DNA of 64,000 bases, taken from contig NZ_AP025484.1 of assembly GCF_024347455.1 (NCBI RefSeq), forward strand, positions 124,001-188,000, written 5' to 3'. This DNA is from Vibrio echinoideorum. GTDB lineage: Bacteria > Pseudomonadota > Gammaproteobacteria > Enterobacterales > Vibrionaceae. Within the stretch, counting starts at the first letter, position 1, and every line of letters begins with the position of its first letter. Both the position numbers and the translations under genes were made by a program. This document shows, in pieces, positions 1-7,847 of the stretch. Below the pieces are notes generated by a model, which worked only from the letters and a program-made list of their open reading frames with translations, was not told the origin of the DNA and did not search any database.

Positions 1-102
1 AAGCTTAAGCTTTGATCTAGGTAATTGAATGTTTGTCTTTGATGGTTGTTTGTAGATACAACAAAAGGTATCAATAATCGTTTCATCGTACCCTCAACTT
101 TC

Positions 103-139
103 AAAAAAGGAGCCGCTGATAAGCGGCCCCTTTGCTTTT
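103..139. terminator. Bidirectional hairpin terminator
   Basis: GGAGCCGCT and AGCGGCCCC form a near-perfect stem around GATA. It is flanked by A6 on the left (a T6 tract on the minus strand) and T-rich sequence on the right. It probably ends a gene lying left of the window, since positions 1-102 show no gene. Confidence 0.7.
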
Positions 140-151
140 ATATTTATTATT

Positions 152-412
152 TTGACTAGCGCGATCTTTGACGGCTTGTTTTATTTTCTGACGTTGTTTT
201 TGTTAAAGAGATTTTGTTTTTACGACTTTGATCCGACCCTAAACCTGAGAGAAATTAACTACGCTCTGCGTCTCTTTTTCATCTTACCTGGCATATTTAT
301 ATCAATGGTGTTAGCTGATTCTATGTCCGTAATTAGTCGTTCATTTAATTTTCTGCTAGATAGCCTTCTGAATATTAAGATGCTTCAATCGCTAGTTATG
401 TGGCGTTCCTAG
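152..412 (+). CDS. Doubtful small hydrophobic protein
   Basis: An 86-codon open frame starting at a TTG. The predicted peptide is hydrophobic and rich in Phe/Leu, with two stretches that could span a membrane (about residues 4-19 and 40-56). No ribosome binding site precedes the start and no family is recognised. It fills an otherwise empty gap (140-439) between two terminators. It may be a chance frame in AT-rich DNA. Confidence 0.15.
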   Translation: MTSAIFDGLFYFLTLFLLKRFCFYDFDPTLNLREINYALRLFFILPGIFISMVLADSMSVISRSFNFLLDSLLNIKMLQSLVMWRS

Positions 413-439
413 CCGATGAGAGAAGTATAGGGATGGAAC

Positions 440-473
440 AAAAAAGCCTCTAATCCCTTAAAAGAATAGAGGC
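440..473 (-). terminator. Intrinsic terminator of the first LysR gene
   Basis: GCCTCTA (446-452) pairs with TAGAGGC (467-473). The A6 at 440-445 gives a T6 tract when transcribed leftward. It lies 44 bp past the stop of the LysR-type gene. Confidence 0.75.
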
Positions 474-517
474 CTTAACGATCAGTTATTAATGAAACAG
501 AGTAAAGAGGGTGATAA

Positions 518-1441
518 CTACTGGTTATTATTGAGTTGTGATTCAAGTATTTTCCTCAACCACAGCGTCATTGGGCTATTTCGGTTTTTGTGATGATAGT
601 ACGCACAAACCGTTGGTTCGTAATAGCTACTATCAAACAGCAACTTGATGGCTCTTAATGAGGTTTCTTGTTCAATATCTAGGAATTTAGATGCTGGGAA
701 TAACATGTCTGAGTTTTTGACGACATCAATAACTGCAGACGGTAATTCTGAACGGAAACCAATGTTTGCTTTCAACCCTTTTACTTTGAGTATTTTCTCT
801 GCTTGTGACTGGTGTGAATTCCAATCAACCGCAATCACTGAAGCTAATTCAAAATTTACCCCGTCTTTAATTTCTAAAAATTCTTTTTCGTATGGGTGAT
901 CTTTCCTGACATACCCTTTGAAAGTATCTTGTGCAATAGGCTTTTGCAGTAGTTCTTTAGGGGCATGGTTAATCTCGTAGTTCAACCCTATGTAAACTTC
1001 ATCATTAATAATGTCGGTCATGGTTGTGCCTGACCAATTCAATAGCTGAATTTGTACTAGCGGTGCTTCAGAACGAATGGCTTTAAAGAGCTTACTGGAA
1101 AGAGACGACAGCAAATATGGGGACAATGCGACTTTGACCACTCCTTGTAGTTCAGCGGGATTAAAATCATTGCTGTTATTAATAGCGAAAGAAAGTTCAT
1201 CAAGTATTGGTGAAATGCTTTCCGCTAGCATAGTCGCGTGATCAGTTGCACGTAATCCGTGGTGCGTTTTTACAAATAGCTCATCGTCGAAATGATCGCG
1301 CAATCTTTGTAGAGCTTTACTGATCGCCGGTTGAGATACGAACAAACGTTCGGATGCTTTGCGCATATTCCGCTCTTGATGCAGGATCATAAAAGTTCGC
1401 AGTAGATTTAAATCTAAGCTAGAAAACAAGTCTTTTGCCAT
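518..1441 (-). CDS. LysR-family transcriptional regulator
   Basis: A LysR-type DNA-binding regulator of about 307 residues, the usual length. The N-terminal winged helix-turn-helix is clear (motif ASERLFVSQPAISKALQRLR, about residues 29-48), followed by a periplasmic-binding-protein-like effector domain. I chose the ATG at 1441 over the in-frame GTG at 1450 because AAGG sits 8 nt before it and overlaps the GTG. The gene ends at an intrinsic terminator and has no obvious partner: the next gene upstream is an exporter on the same strand behind its own terminator. The effector and targets cannot be told from sequence. Confidence 0.88.
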   Translation of the reverse strand: MAKDLFSSLDLNLLRTFMILHQERNMRKASERLFVSQPAISKALQRLRDHFDDELFVKTHHGLRATDHATMLAESISPILDELSFAINNSNDFNPAELQGVVKVALSPYLLSSLSSKLFKAIRSEAPLVQIQLLNWSGTTMTDIINDEVYIGLNYEINHAPKELLQKPIAQDTFKGYVRKDHPYEKEFLEIKDGVNFELASVIAVDWNSHQSQAEKILKVKGLKANIGFRSELPSAVIDVVKNSDMLFPASKFLDIEQETSLRAIKLLFDSSYYEPTVCAYYHHKNRNSPMTLWLRKILESQLNNNQ

Positions 1442-1531
1442 ATTGAGCACCTTATTATTAGTTATTTAACTATAAGGTTGGGTTGGTACGAGAACAAATA
1501 CATATTTTATATAGGTGTGATGCCTGTAAAG

Positions 1532-1554
1532 AAAAACCCGCACTTGGCGGGTTT
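1532..1554 (-). terminator. Intrinsic terminator of the EamA exporter gene
   Basis: AAACCCGC (1534-1541) pairs with GCGGGTTT (1547-1554). The A-run at 1532-1536 supplies a T tract on the minus strand, just after the exporter stop codon. Confidence 0.8.
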
Positions 1555-1575
1555 ATAAGTAACAATCTAAATCTT

Positions 1576-2469
1576 TTACTGCGTAACGGGTTTGACCGTT
1601 TTGGTTTGCCTTACTGCCAGAATAAGCTGTGGTAGTAGTGACATCACGATCATGCCTGTCATCAGTGAATACTGTACTGGAGTGAAGGACTCACCCATCA
1701 ACACCATCCCCGTAACGATGCCAGCCACTGGGTTAGCGATGCCACCGAAGGTGAAATCAACCACTGACATACGTTGTAGCAACCACACATACATGCCGTA
1801 ACCAAGCGCCGTATTCAGCCCAATTACCCACAATAGACCCATTGCGTTGCGAGAATCGAAATGAGTGACTGCATTAATATAAGGTTGCGGGTCGATGAAC
1901 GCATGAACGCCAGACGCGACAGACAAAATAGCACCGCCTAGAATCAGCTGCCACGTTAATACCTTCCACCAGTGCATGCGATTACCCAGTGATTTTGTAA
2001 TGCTGCTGCCGATGACAATACACATGATTGCGGCGAACATTGCACCTAAACCGATTGGATTCAAAGCGATTTGGCTTGGGTTAAACAGTATCCACGCTAA
2101 GGTGATCAAGCCAATACCAGACAGGGCTTGAATCAAATGCGGGCGCTGCTTTTTCACTACCCAATGGAAGATCATCGCGAACACAGGCACAGAGATCATA
2201 CCCACGCCAGAAATCGCTGAAGGCAGCGTTAGTGCCATCACGAAGATCAGGCCAAAGAAGGTCGCAATATTGATAAGGCCCAATGTGAAAATGATCTGCC
2301 ACTCGCCTTTTTTAGGCAGTGTCGGCTTTACTGCTAGCAATAACAAACCAGCAGGTAACGCACGCAAAGCACCTAATAATAATGGTGGCCACTCCTGTAG
2401 CGTAAATTGCGTCACTGCATAGGTTGTTCCCCAAAAGAACGCGGGGATCATTGCTAATAATATGTTCAT
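1576..2469 (-). CDS. EamA/DMT-superfamily exporter, PecM-like
   Basis: An integral membrane protein of 297 residues with about ten hydrophobic segments arranged as two EamA repeats. It starts NILLAMIPAFFWGTTYAVTQ, typical of drug/metabolite transporters of the RhaT/PecM type. It is divergent from a MarR-family gene, the arrangement of pecM-pecS in Dickeya and relatives, where PecS represses PecM. The start codon lies only 7 bp from a perfect palindromic operator, so repression by the neighbouring MarR protein is likely. The substrate is unknown. PecM proteins export pigments or metabolites, and the family also includes amino-acid exporters. Confidence 0.87.
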   Translation of the reverse strand: MNILLAMIPAFFWGTTYAVTQFTLQEWPPLLLGALRALPAGLLLLAVKPTLPKKGEWQIIFTLGLINIATFFGLIFVMALTLPSAISGVGMISVPVFAMIFHWVVKKQRPHLIQALSGIGLITLAWILFNPSQIALNPIGLGAMFAAIMCIVIGSSITKSLGNRMHWWKVLTWQLILGGAILSVASGVHAFIDPQPYINAVTHFDSRNAMGLLWVIGLNTALGYGMYVWLLQRMSVVDFTFGGIANPVAGIVTGMVLMGESFTPVQYSLMTGMIVMSLLPQLILAVRQTKTVKPVTQ

Positions 2470-2475
2470 TTAAAA

Positions 2476-2493
2476 TATCTTTACGTTAAGATA
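2476..2493. promoter_or_regulatory. Probable MarR/PecS operator, copy 1
   Basis: TATCTTTACGTTAAGATA is an inverted repeat with 6-bp outer arms (TATCTT/AAGATA) around the self-complementary ACGT. It sits immediately before the exporter start. A second version lies exactly 60 bp away. Confidence 0.65.
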
Positions 2494-2535
2494 ACTATTG
2501 TGTGAACTGTATACTGAGAACTAGTGGTTGTAAAG

Positions 2536-2553
2536 TATCTTTATGTTAAACTA
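2536..2553. promoter_or_regulatory. Probable MarR/PecS operator, copy 2
   Basis: TATCTTTATGTTAAACTA matches copy 1 at 15 of 18 positions, in the same orientation 60 bp away, on the marR side of the divergent intergenic region. Dual sites serving both promoters are usual for PecS/UrtR-type MarR regulators. Binding here is inferred. Confidence 0.55.
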
Positions 2554-2593
2554 GTTTGAAGTAAACAAGACTAATCACGGAGCTAGATTGCAA

Positions 2594-3076
2594 ATGGATG
2601 CTATCGACCGCGTTGTAGAGCAATGGGCAAAGGAAAAGCCCGAATTAGAAACTGAGCCTATGGCAATGATGGGCCGGATTATGCGTATTGCCAAGTATAT
2701 GGAGACGCAGGTTGCCGAGCTTCATAAAAAGTACGACATGAAACTCGGTGAGTTTGATGTGCTAGCCACCTTGCGACGCTCTGGAAAGCCTTACCGACTC
2801 ACTCCCTCTGAGCTGATAGGTTCGATGATGCTGACATCCGGCGCGATGACCAATCGCCTTGATAAGCTAGAAGCTAAAGGGCTGATCAGTCGTGAGCACA
2901 GTAAAGAAGACAGACGCAGCGTGAGTGTTCAGTTAACAAAAGATGGTCTTATTCTTATTGACCAAATGATGACTGAGCATGTTGAAACGCAGAAGAAGCT
3001 GGTGAAATCTCTGTCTGCGAGCCAGAAGAAAAACACTAACCAGCTGCTGAAAACATGGTTGAGTGCTTATGAGTAA
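2594..3076 (+). CDS. MarR-family transcriptional regulator, PecS-like
   Basis: A winged-helix regulator of 160 residues. The wing and recognition region are recognisable (SGAMTNRLDKLEAKGLI followed by SKEDRRSVSVQLT, about residues 82-115), with a long N-terminal helix before the DNA-binding domain as in PecS/UrtR proteins. It is divergent from the EamA exporter, and the gap carries two copies of a candidate operator. The ATG at 2594 is chosen. An in-frame TTG at 2588 is also possible, since GGAG at 2579-2582 is 5 nt from the TTG and 11 nt from the ATG. It probably represses itself and the exporter until an aromatic or urate-like ligand binds; this is inferred from the family. Confidence 0.88.
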   Translation: MDAIDRVVEQWAKEKPELETEPMAMMGRIMRIAKYMETQVAELHKKYDMKLGEFDVLATLRRSGKPYRLTPSELIGSMMLTSGAMTNRLDKLEAKGLISREHSKEDRRSVSVQLTKDGLILIDQMMTEHVETQKKLVKSLSASQKKNTNQLLKTWLSAYE

Positions 3077-3143
3077 TTGACTGGCTGGATCGGATTGCTG
3101 AATTTATCGAATTTCTTGAACTGAGCTATCTTAATCTGATTTG

Positions 3144-3173
3144 AAAACCGAAGTGATGAGCTTCGGTTTTTTT
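3144..3173 (+). terminator. Intrinsic terminator of the MarR gene
   Basis: AAAACCGAAG (3144-3153) pairs perfectly with CTTCGGTTTT (3161-3170) around TGATGAG, followed by more T residues. It is the usual Vibrio-style terminator. Confidence 0.88.
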
Positions 3174-3360
3174 GTGTCTGCAATTTGGTGTTGCGCTATT
3201 TAGTATCGGTTAATTTGGGAACGGCACTGAGCCAGAAAACCGAACAAGTTCCATCGATGTAATTCAATATTTTGGGACATCTTATTTAAGACTTCCCGTT
3301 ATCAATAGAGAGTCCCCATCCGTATATTTCTCGTATTCCCACAATACAGAGAATACTAAA

Positions 3361-3663
3361 ATGAAACTTAAAATAGCCCTTAGCGCAGCACTACTAGTGA
3401 CGTCATTTGCATCTCATGCAGAATTGAAAATGTCGATCAACGAACAAACCAATGGCGTCGTCGTCACGGTTTATAAAGATGGAGAACGCGTCCCTAACGC
3501 TCAGGTCACCACTAATATTCGCGGGCAACAAGTGACAGAAACATCAGGCAGAGGGCAAGCCTTTTTCTACAAGGGAAATATCCCGAGGGTGTACCAATTT
3601 GAAGCAACGACATCTCAAGGAGAGAGTGTCCAACAAAGTCGATTCATTGGACGAGATAAATAG
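3361..3663 (+). CDS. Small secreted protein of unknown function
   Basis: A 100-residue protein with a convincing Sec signal peptide (basic start MKLKIA, hydrophobic core, likely cleavage after SFASHA near residue 20). The mature part of about 80 residues is rich in beta-prone segments. A 'DGERVPNAQVTTN' stretch resembles carboxypeptidase-regulatory-like Ig folds, but no family is firmly recognised. It stands alone: the MarR terminator lies upstream and the next gene is convergent, ending 28 bp away. It may be a small periplasmic beta-sandwich protein. Confidence 0.75.
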   Translation: MKLKIALSAALLVTSFASHAELKMSINEQTNGVVVTVYKDGERVPNAQVTTNIRGQQVTETSGRGQAFFYKGNIPRVYQFEATTSQGESVQQSRFIGRDK

Positions 3664-3691
3664 ATTTTCGGAGTGCCTGAATAGAATCGAG

Positions 3692-4597
3692 CTAGTGAGT
3701 TTGAGCCGATGCTCTCCAGCACTTTTCTAACTTTTTCAAAGCGAGTGTTTTGGCTTTTCCCATGTTGCCTATTTGCCACGCCAGTACGATATCAACGGTT
3801 CTTGCGTGGCCAATTTCCACTAGACTTCCGGCTTCTAACTCGGCGGTTATAAGCTGTTTAGGCAGAGTGCCAATACCAAGGTTCCGTTGAATTGCCGTTA
3901 ACTTACTACTCATTGAACTGACCGTACTGGTTTTTTGATTCAATAATATATTTTTGGTTATTTTAGGCGCGGATTTAGCGGTATCGGCCACTGCGATGAT
4001 CGTGTGTTCACGTCGTGTGGTTTCATTGAGCGGATTGGGTTCGTTTAAAATGGAGGCATTTTTCGCGGCCACCCAGATCATTTCTACACGGCCGATAGTT
4101 TTACTGTTCACGGTATTCGGTAGTTCGATATTGGGCATCGATGAGATAAGAATATCCGCTTTTCCTGAGATTAATGCTTCCCAGCCCCCCGACAAAATAT
4201 CCTCTTGGACATACAGTTGCGTGCTGCATTCTGTTGCCATGTCGGCGATTAACGACAACGCAATGTCTTGTCCGATAATGCCGTCATAGGAAACAAACAG
4301 TTCGCTTTCCCAACCACTTGAGAAACGTTGTATTTGGTTTATGAGTTCATCTGACCCAGTTAACAACTGTCGGCCATTTTCCACTAACATTTGTCCAACC
4401 TGGGTAAACACGGCTCTGTGTCCTGAACGATCTAAGATCAAGATGCCGAGTTCGTCTTCCAATTTTTGAATCTGATAACTCAATGCAAAAACGGATCGAT
4501 TGAGATGCGCAGAGGCTGACGAGTAAGTCCCTTCACGTTGTAGAACATCTAGTATTTGTAAGGTGTCGAGCGGCAGTGTTTTCTTCAGAGTCTTCAT
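3692..4597 (-). CDS. LysR-family regulator divergent from a DoxX gene
   Basis: A 301-residue LysR-type protein. The HTH lies near the N terminus (SSASAHLNRSVFALSYQIQK, about residues 26-45), followed by a linker helix and a substrate-binding domain. It is divergent from a DoxX-family membrane gene, a recurrent pairing in Proteobacteria in which the LysR protein activates the DoxX gene, often in response to electrophilic or redox stress. The recognition helix lacks the common 'SQPAxS' signature, placing it in the YafC/YhaJ-like branch. No ribosome binding site stands out before the ATG at 4597. Confidence 0.86.
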   Translation of the reverse strand: MKTLKKTLPLDTLQILDVLQREGTYSSASAHLNRSVFALSYQIQKLEDELGILILDRSGHRAVFTQVGQMLVENGRQLLTGSDELINQIQRFSSGWESELFVSYDGIIGQDIALSLIADMATECSTQLYVQEDILSGGWEALISGKADILISSMPNIELPNTVNSKTIGRVEMIWVAAKNASILNEPNPLNETTRREHTIIAVADTAKSAPKITKNILLNQKTSTVSSMSSKLTAIQRNLGIGTLPKQLITAELEAGSLVEIGHARTVDIVLAWQIGNMGKAKTLALKKLEKCWRASAQTH

Positions 4598-4767
4598 AAA
4601 ATCAATAAAAATGGGGCAAGTGTTTCAATAAGTTTAAGGCAATGGTAACAGTATTGAGGTTGTTGAATCTTCGGATTTAGTCAGTAATTTGTATGCGAGT
4701 ATGTCTACTAAAATTTCAAACAAGTTGTTCTATTTTTCTCGTTATCATCTTAATGCTAAGTCGAATA

Positions 4768-4777
4768 ACCTATAGGT
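4768..4777. promoter_or_regulatory. Small palindrome in the lysR-doxX gap
   Basis: ACCTATAGGT is a perfect 10-bp palindrome 26 bp before the DoxX start, in the divergent intergenic region 4598-4803. It could be part of a LysR binding site or overlap the promoter. It is short enough to be chance. Confidence 0.25.
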
Positions 4778-4803
4778 AATGAAACTTATTAAGGCTTAGA
4801 ACT

Positions 4804-5241
4804 ATGAACACCAGATTGAACGACACACTGACTTTTTTCGCTCGTATTTTATTGGCTTACTTGTTTATTCAAGCGGGTTGGGGAAAGCTATTTAGCTATG
4901 AAGGAACTGCGGGATATATGGCATCTCAAGGAGTTAGTGCTCACTTGTTGCCTTTGGTTATCTTGCTTGAACTCGGTGGCGGGCTTGCAGTTTTAGCTGG
5001 ATTTATGACTCGCTTTACAGCGTTCTCGATTGCATTTTTCTCTTTAGTCTCTGGTGTTATGTTTCACTTCGACCCAAGTTCATCGGGGCAAATGATTCAC
5101 TTCTACAAAAACGTCTCTGTTGCTGGTGGGTATTTTGCGTTAGCGGTACTTGGCGCGGGATCGTTTAGTGTTGATTACTGGTTGTCTAATAAGTTTAAGC
5201 AAGACGCCAAATGGACGCGCTTAATGGTTCTTGTTCGTTAG
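4804..5241 (+). CDS. DoxX-family membrane protein
   Basis: A 145-residue integral membrane protein with four hydrophobic segments. It carries the family's early motif FIQAGWGKLF (about residues 21-30) and a second-helix region ELGGGLAVLAGFMTRFTA. DoxX/YphA/YqjF proteins are four-helix quinone-interacting or redox-stress-associated membrane proteins; the exact reaction is not settled for most. The divergent LysR neighbour probably controls it. It ends in its own terminator. Confidence 0.85.
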   Translation: MNTRLNDTLTFFARILLAYLFIQAGWGKLFSYEGTAGYMASQGVSAHLLPLVILLELGGGLAVLAGFMTRFTAFSIAFFSLVSGVMFHFDPSSSGQMIHFYKNVSVAGGYFALAVLGAGSFSVDYWLSNKFKQDAKWTRLMVLVR

Positions 5242-5295
5242 TGGTTTTTGTCTAATCGCAGTTTATTCGTTAGTGTTGTTGGCGCAACTTATGAA

Positions 5296-5326
5296 TAAAA
5301 ACCGAAGCTCAGGCTTCGGTTTTTTG
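5296..5326 (+). terminator. Intrinsic terminator of the DoxX gene
   Basis: AAAACCGAAGC pairs with GCTTCGGTTTT around TCAG, followed by a T6 tract. It can also stop leftward transcription, because the 5' arm starts with an A-run. Confidence 0.88.
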
Positions 5327-5363
5327 TTTCTGTTTAAGAACTTCAGTAAAGTGAATTGGCTAG

Positions 5364-5805
5364 TTAAGCTTGCAGCATCTCGTCGCTAAACAGTTCAGCA
5401 CAGCCAATGCCATTAATGGCGCAGCTTTCGTCGATATCTGATATATCGCCGCTAACCCCGATAGCGCCCAGTACCGTTTTATCTTTGTCTCGAATCAGTA
5501 GCCCCCCCTGGTACTGGCACCATGTTTCCGTGTGCCAGCACGTTTACGGCGGAGATGAATGCTGGTCGGTTGTCAGCATCTTGGGCGAGTTTTCTAGAGG
5601 AACAGCCCAGTGCGAGAGCTCCCCACGCTTTAGCAATCGCGATGTCTGGTCGCATCATGCTAGAACCGTCTTGACGTTGCAGGGAAATCAGCTTGCCACC
5701 ACTGTCTAAGACGGCAACCGTCAAAGGTTCTGTGTGGATCTTACTTCCTGCTTTTAAGGTTCCATCGATGATGGTTAACGCTTGTTGTAGAGTCAAACTT
5801 CCCAT
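5364..5805 (-). pseudogene. GlcG/HbpS-like heme-binding protein, frameshifted
   Basis: The frame from the ATG at 5805 (AGGAG 7 nt upstream) encodes the GlcG/HbpS (DUF336) fold: TLQQALTIIDGTLK at the start, VAVLDSGGKLIS near residue 30, then NVLAHGNMVPVPGG. A run of seven C residues on the plus strand (5502-5508, G7 on the coding strand) then shifts the frame, and translation stops after GGATDSRQR (108 residues). Removing one base restores GGLLIRDKDKTVLGAIGVSG and continues to a stop at 5364, giving a normal 146 residues. GlcG-like genes often sit beside glycolate/glyoxylate genes, as here, 102 bp after aceB. The indel may be real or a homopolymer sequencing error. Confidence 0.8.
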
Positions 5806-5907
5806 GTTATCTCCTAGTTTTTCAAGGGGCCGTGTACCAAGCTCAGCCAGCCAATCATTACTCTAGTTTGTGAATATCATTGACTGATTCAGCTCGGTAC
5901 AAGAGTC

Positions 5908-7533
5908 CTAACTGGACTCTTGTAACAGCCCATAGCTGGGTAAAGTTAGGAAGGCAGCGAACTCATCGGCTGTAGAAAGTTGATAGAAAAGATCAGCTGT
6001 CTCTTCAAATCGACCTGCTGCATAGCGCGAGTCTCCGACTTCATGTTTTATGGTGTCTAGCTCTTGGTAAAGCCAAGAGTGGAATAGTGATTTGGTAAAG
6101 GTTTGGCCATCATCGAGTGTTACCCCGTGGTGGATCCATTGCCAGATATTGGCTCTCGAGATCTCAGCGGTCGCGGCATCTTCCATAAGGCCGTAGATAG
6201 GTACACAGCCATAGCCTTGAATCCAAGCTTCGATGTAATACAGTGCGATGCGTATATTCTTACGAACGCCCGCTTCGTCACGACTGCCTTCACAAGGTTT
6301 TAGTAACGAGTCTGCATTGATCACATGCTCTGGGCTTTGGAAATCCATTTGGTTTACTTTGCCATCAAGGTGCTTATCGAATATCGACATCACTAAATCA
6401 ACCAGTGCAGGGTGCGCGACCCAAGTCCCATCGTGTCCGTTTTGAGATTCTCTCTGTTTGTCTTCAATTACTTTGGCAGTCACACGCGCCATCTCTTGCG
6501 GGTCTTTTGCTGGAATAAAGGCCGACATACCACCCATCGCCAGTGCACCGCGAGCGTGACAAGTACGTACCAACAGCTGGCTGTAGGCATTTAGAAACTC
6601 TTGATCCATGCCGATCCCGTGGCGGTCAGGCAGGATACGATCTTTATGGTTTTTCAGCGTTTTGATGTAGCTAAAGATGTAATCCCAACGGCCACAATTC
6701 ATCGCTACGATATGATCGCGCATTGCATACAAGATCTCTTCCATTTGGAATACGGCTGGAAGTGTCTCAATCAAAACCGTCGCACGAATGGTGCCTTTGG
6801 GTACGTGGAAATAGTTTTCGGTGAAGCTGAAAATATCGTCCCACCACTGTGCTTCTTCCATGCTTTCTAGCTTTGGAATGTAGTAGTAAACGCCTAAGCC
6901 TTGTTGTGCACGTGATTGATAGTTGTGGAAAAAGTACAAGGCGAAGTCCATCAAGCAACCGCCGATAGGCTGATTGTTGAATTGGATGGATTGCTCAGGA
7001 AGGTGGATCCCTCGTGGGCGTGCGATCAGCAGTGCAGGATCGTCGTTTAATTGGTAACGCTTCTGCTTCTTCTCATCGAAATAACTAATGGTGCCAAGGT
7101 TGGCATCTCTTAGGTTGATTTGCCCTTCGACCATATTGGCCCAAGTTGGGGAAGACGCATCTTCAAAGCAACACATGAAGACTTTCGCGCCTGAGTTTAG
7201 CGCGTTGATCACCATCTTTCTTTCGATAGGCCCTGTGATCTCTACGCGGCGATCGAGTAGCTCTGATGGCGGTGTTGCTACCTTCCACTCTTTATTCTGA
7301 CGAATAGAAACGGTGTCTTTTCTGAAGTTGGGTAACTCACCCTCGTCATATTGAGCTTGCTTTACGTCGCGGTCACTTAGCAGGGCATGACGGCGATCTC
7401 CAAACTTATTGACGAGAGCTTCTAAGAATTTTAATGCATCTTTAGACAAGATCTTTTTGTACTCGGAGTTGTCCACCTTCCCAAGTACCTGCATACACAG
7501 CACATCTTCTCTCTCTTTCACGTCATTCATCAT
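5908..7533 (-). CDS. aceB: Malate synthase A
   Basis: Condenses glyoxylate with acetyl-CoA to give malate, in the cytoplasm. The 541-residue length and sequence match malate synthase A. The family signature is intact as NCGRWDYIFSYIK, and PRGIHLPE and GLMEDAATAEISR (active-site loop) are also present. The start ATG-ATG pair at 7533 follows AAGGAG by 7 nt. No isocitrate lyase gene is adjacent. Instead the gene is divergent from gcl, and a perfect 18-bp palindrome lies 29 bp before its start. I therefore infer that it removes glyoxylate made from purines rather than serving the classical glyoxylate shunt. Confidence 0.97.
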   Translation of the reverse strand: MMNDVKEREDVLCMQVLGKVDNSEYKKILSKDALKFLEALVNKFGDRRHALLSDRDVKQAQYDEGELPNFRKDTVSIRQNKEWKVATPPSELLDRRVEITGPIERKMVINALNSGAKVFMCCFEDASSPTWANMVEGQINLRDANLGTISYFDEKKQKRYQLNDDPALLIARPRGIHLPEQSIQFNNQPIGGCLMDFALYFFHNYQSRAQQGLGVYYYIPKLESMEEAQWWDDIFSFTENYFHVPKGTIRATVLIETLPAVFQMEEILYAMRDHIVAMNCGRWDYIFSYIKTLKNHKDRILPDRHGIGMDQEFLNAYSQLLVRTCHARGALAMGGMSAFIPAKDPQEMARVTAKVIEDKQRESQNGHDGTWVAHPALVDLVMSIFDKHLDGKVNQMDFQSPEHVINADSLLKPCEGSRDEAGVRKNIRIALYYIEAWIQGYGCVPIYGLMEDAATAEISRANIWQWIHHGVTLDDGQTFTKSLFHSWLYQELDTIKHEVGDSRYAAGRFEETADLFYQLSTADEFAAFLTLPSYGLLQESS

Positions 7534-7561
7534 TGCTTGTCTCCTTTACATAATACGATGT

Positions 7562-7579
7562 CATTTTGTATACAAAATG
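7562..7579. promoter_or_regulatory. Perfect 18-bp palindrome before aceB (TTGTATACAA core)
   Basis: CATTTTGTATACAAAATG is a perfect inverted repeat 29 bp upstream of the aceB start. The core TTGTATACAA recurs before gcl and puuE, and with one or two changes before hiuH, xdhA and the GntR gene. It is typical of sites bound by FadR/VanR-type GntR proteins. Binding by the regulator at 51706-52440 is inferred. Confidence 0.75.
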
Positions 7580-7669
7580 CTCTTTTTAAGGGTATTTATA
7601 TGGTAGAAATTGTAAACAAGCAAATGCTATTTAACATTTATTTATCATTTGATTTTTTTGTTATTTATT

Positions 7670-7695
7670 TTTATGTAAAGATATTTTATGTAAAG
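7670..7695. repeat. Two-copy 15-bp direct repeat in the aceB-gcl gap
   Basis: TTATGTAAAG occurs at 7671-7680 and again exactly 15 bp on at 7686-7695, preceded by T-rich sequence each time. It is one of several 15-20 bp tandem duplications in this window. The gap 7534-7847 otherwise holds the two operators and AT-rich promoter DNA. Confidence 0.45.
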
Positions 7696-7818
7696 CAATG
7701 AATTGTAAGCTTTTCAGGATAAGTGCGTACTTAATGTGACGGGTTGATGTAATGAAAATGTTTCATTTTGGGCTTGATAAATGCTGAGGATGATTCATAG
7801 TACACAAAAGTTAGTTTA

Positions 7819-7830
7819 ATTGTATACAAT
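7819..7830. promoter_or_regulatory. Operator palindrome before gcl
   Basis: ATTGTATACAAT is a perfect 12-bp palindrome 17 bp upstream of the gcl ATG. It overlaps the likely transcription start region, which fits a repressor site. It is identical to the palindrome before puuE. Confidence 0.75.
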
Positions 7831-7847
7831 CTGAACTGGAGGTTCGA

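Noticed and set aside
2505..2516. CTGTATACTG in the marR-eamA gap as a regulon site
   Set aside because: The outer bases do not match TTGTATACAA, and this pair already has its own better repeated palindrome.
5364..5805. The plus-strand 100-codon frame overlapping the GlcG-like gene as a real gene
   Set aside because: It is antisense to a recognisable protein and is a by-product of the C7 indel.
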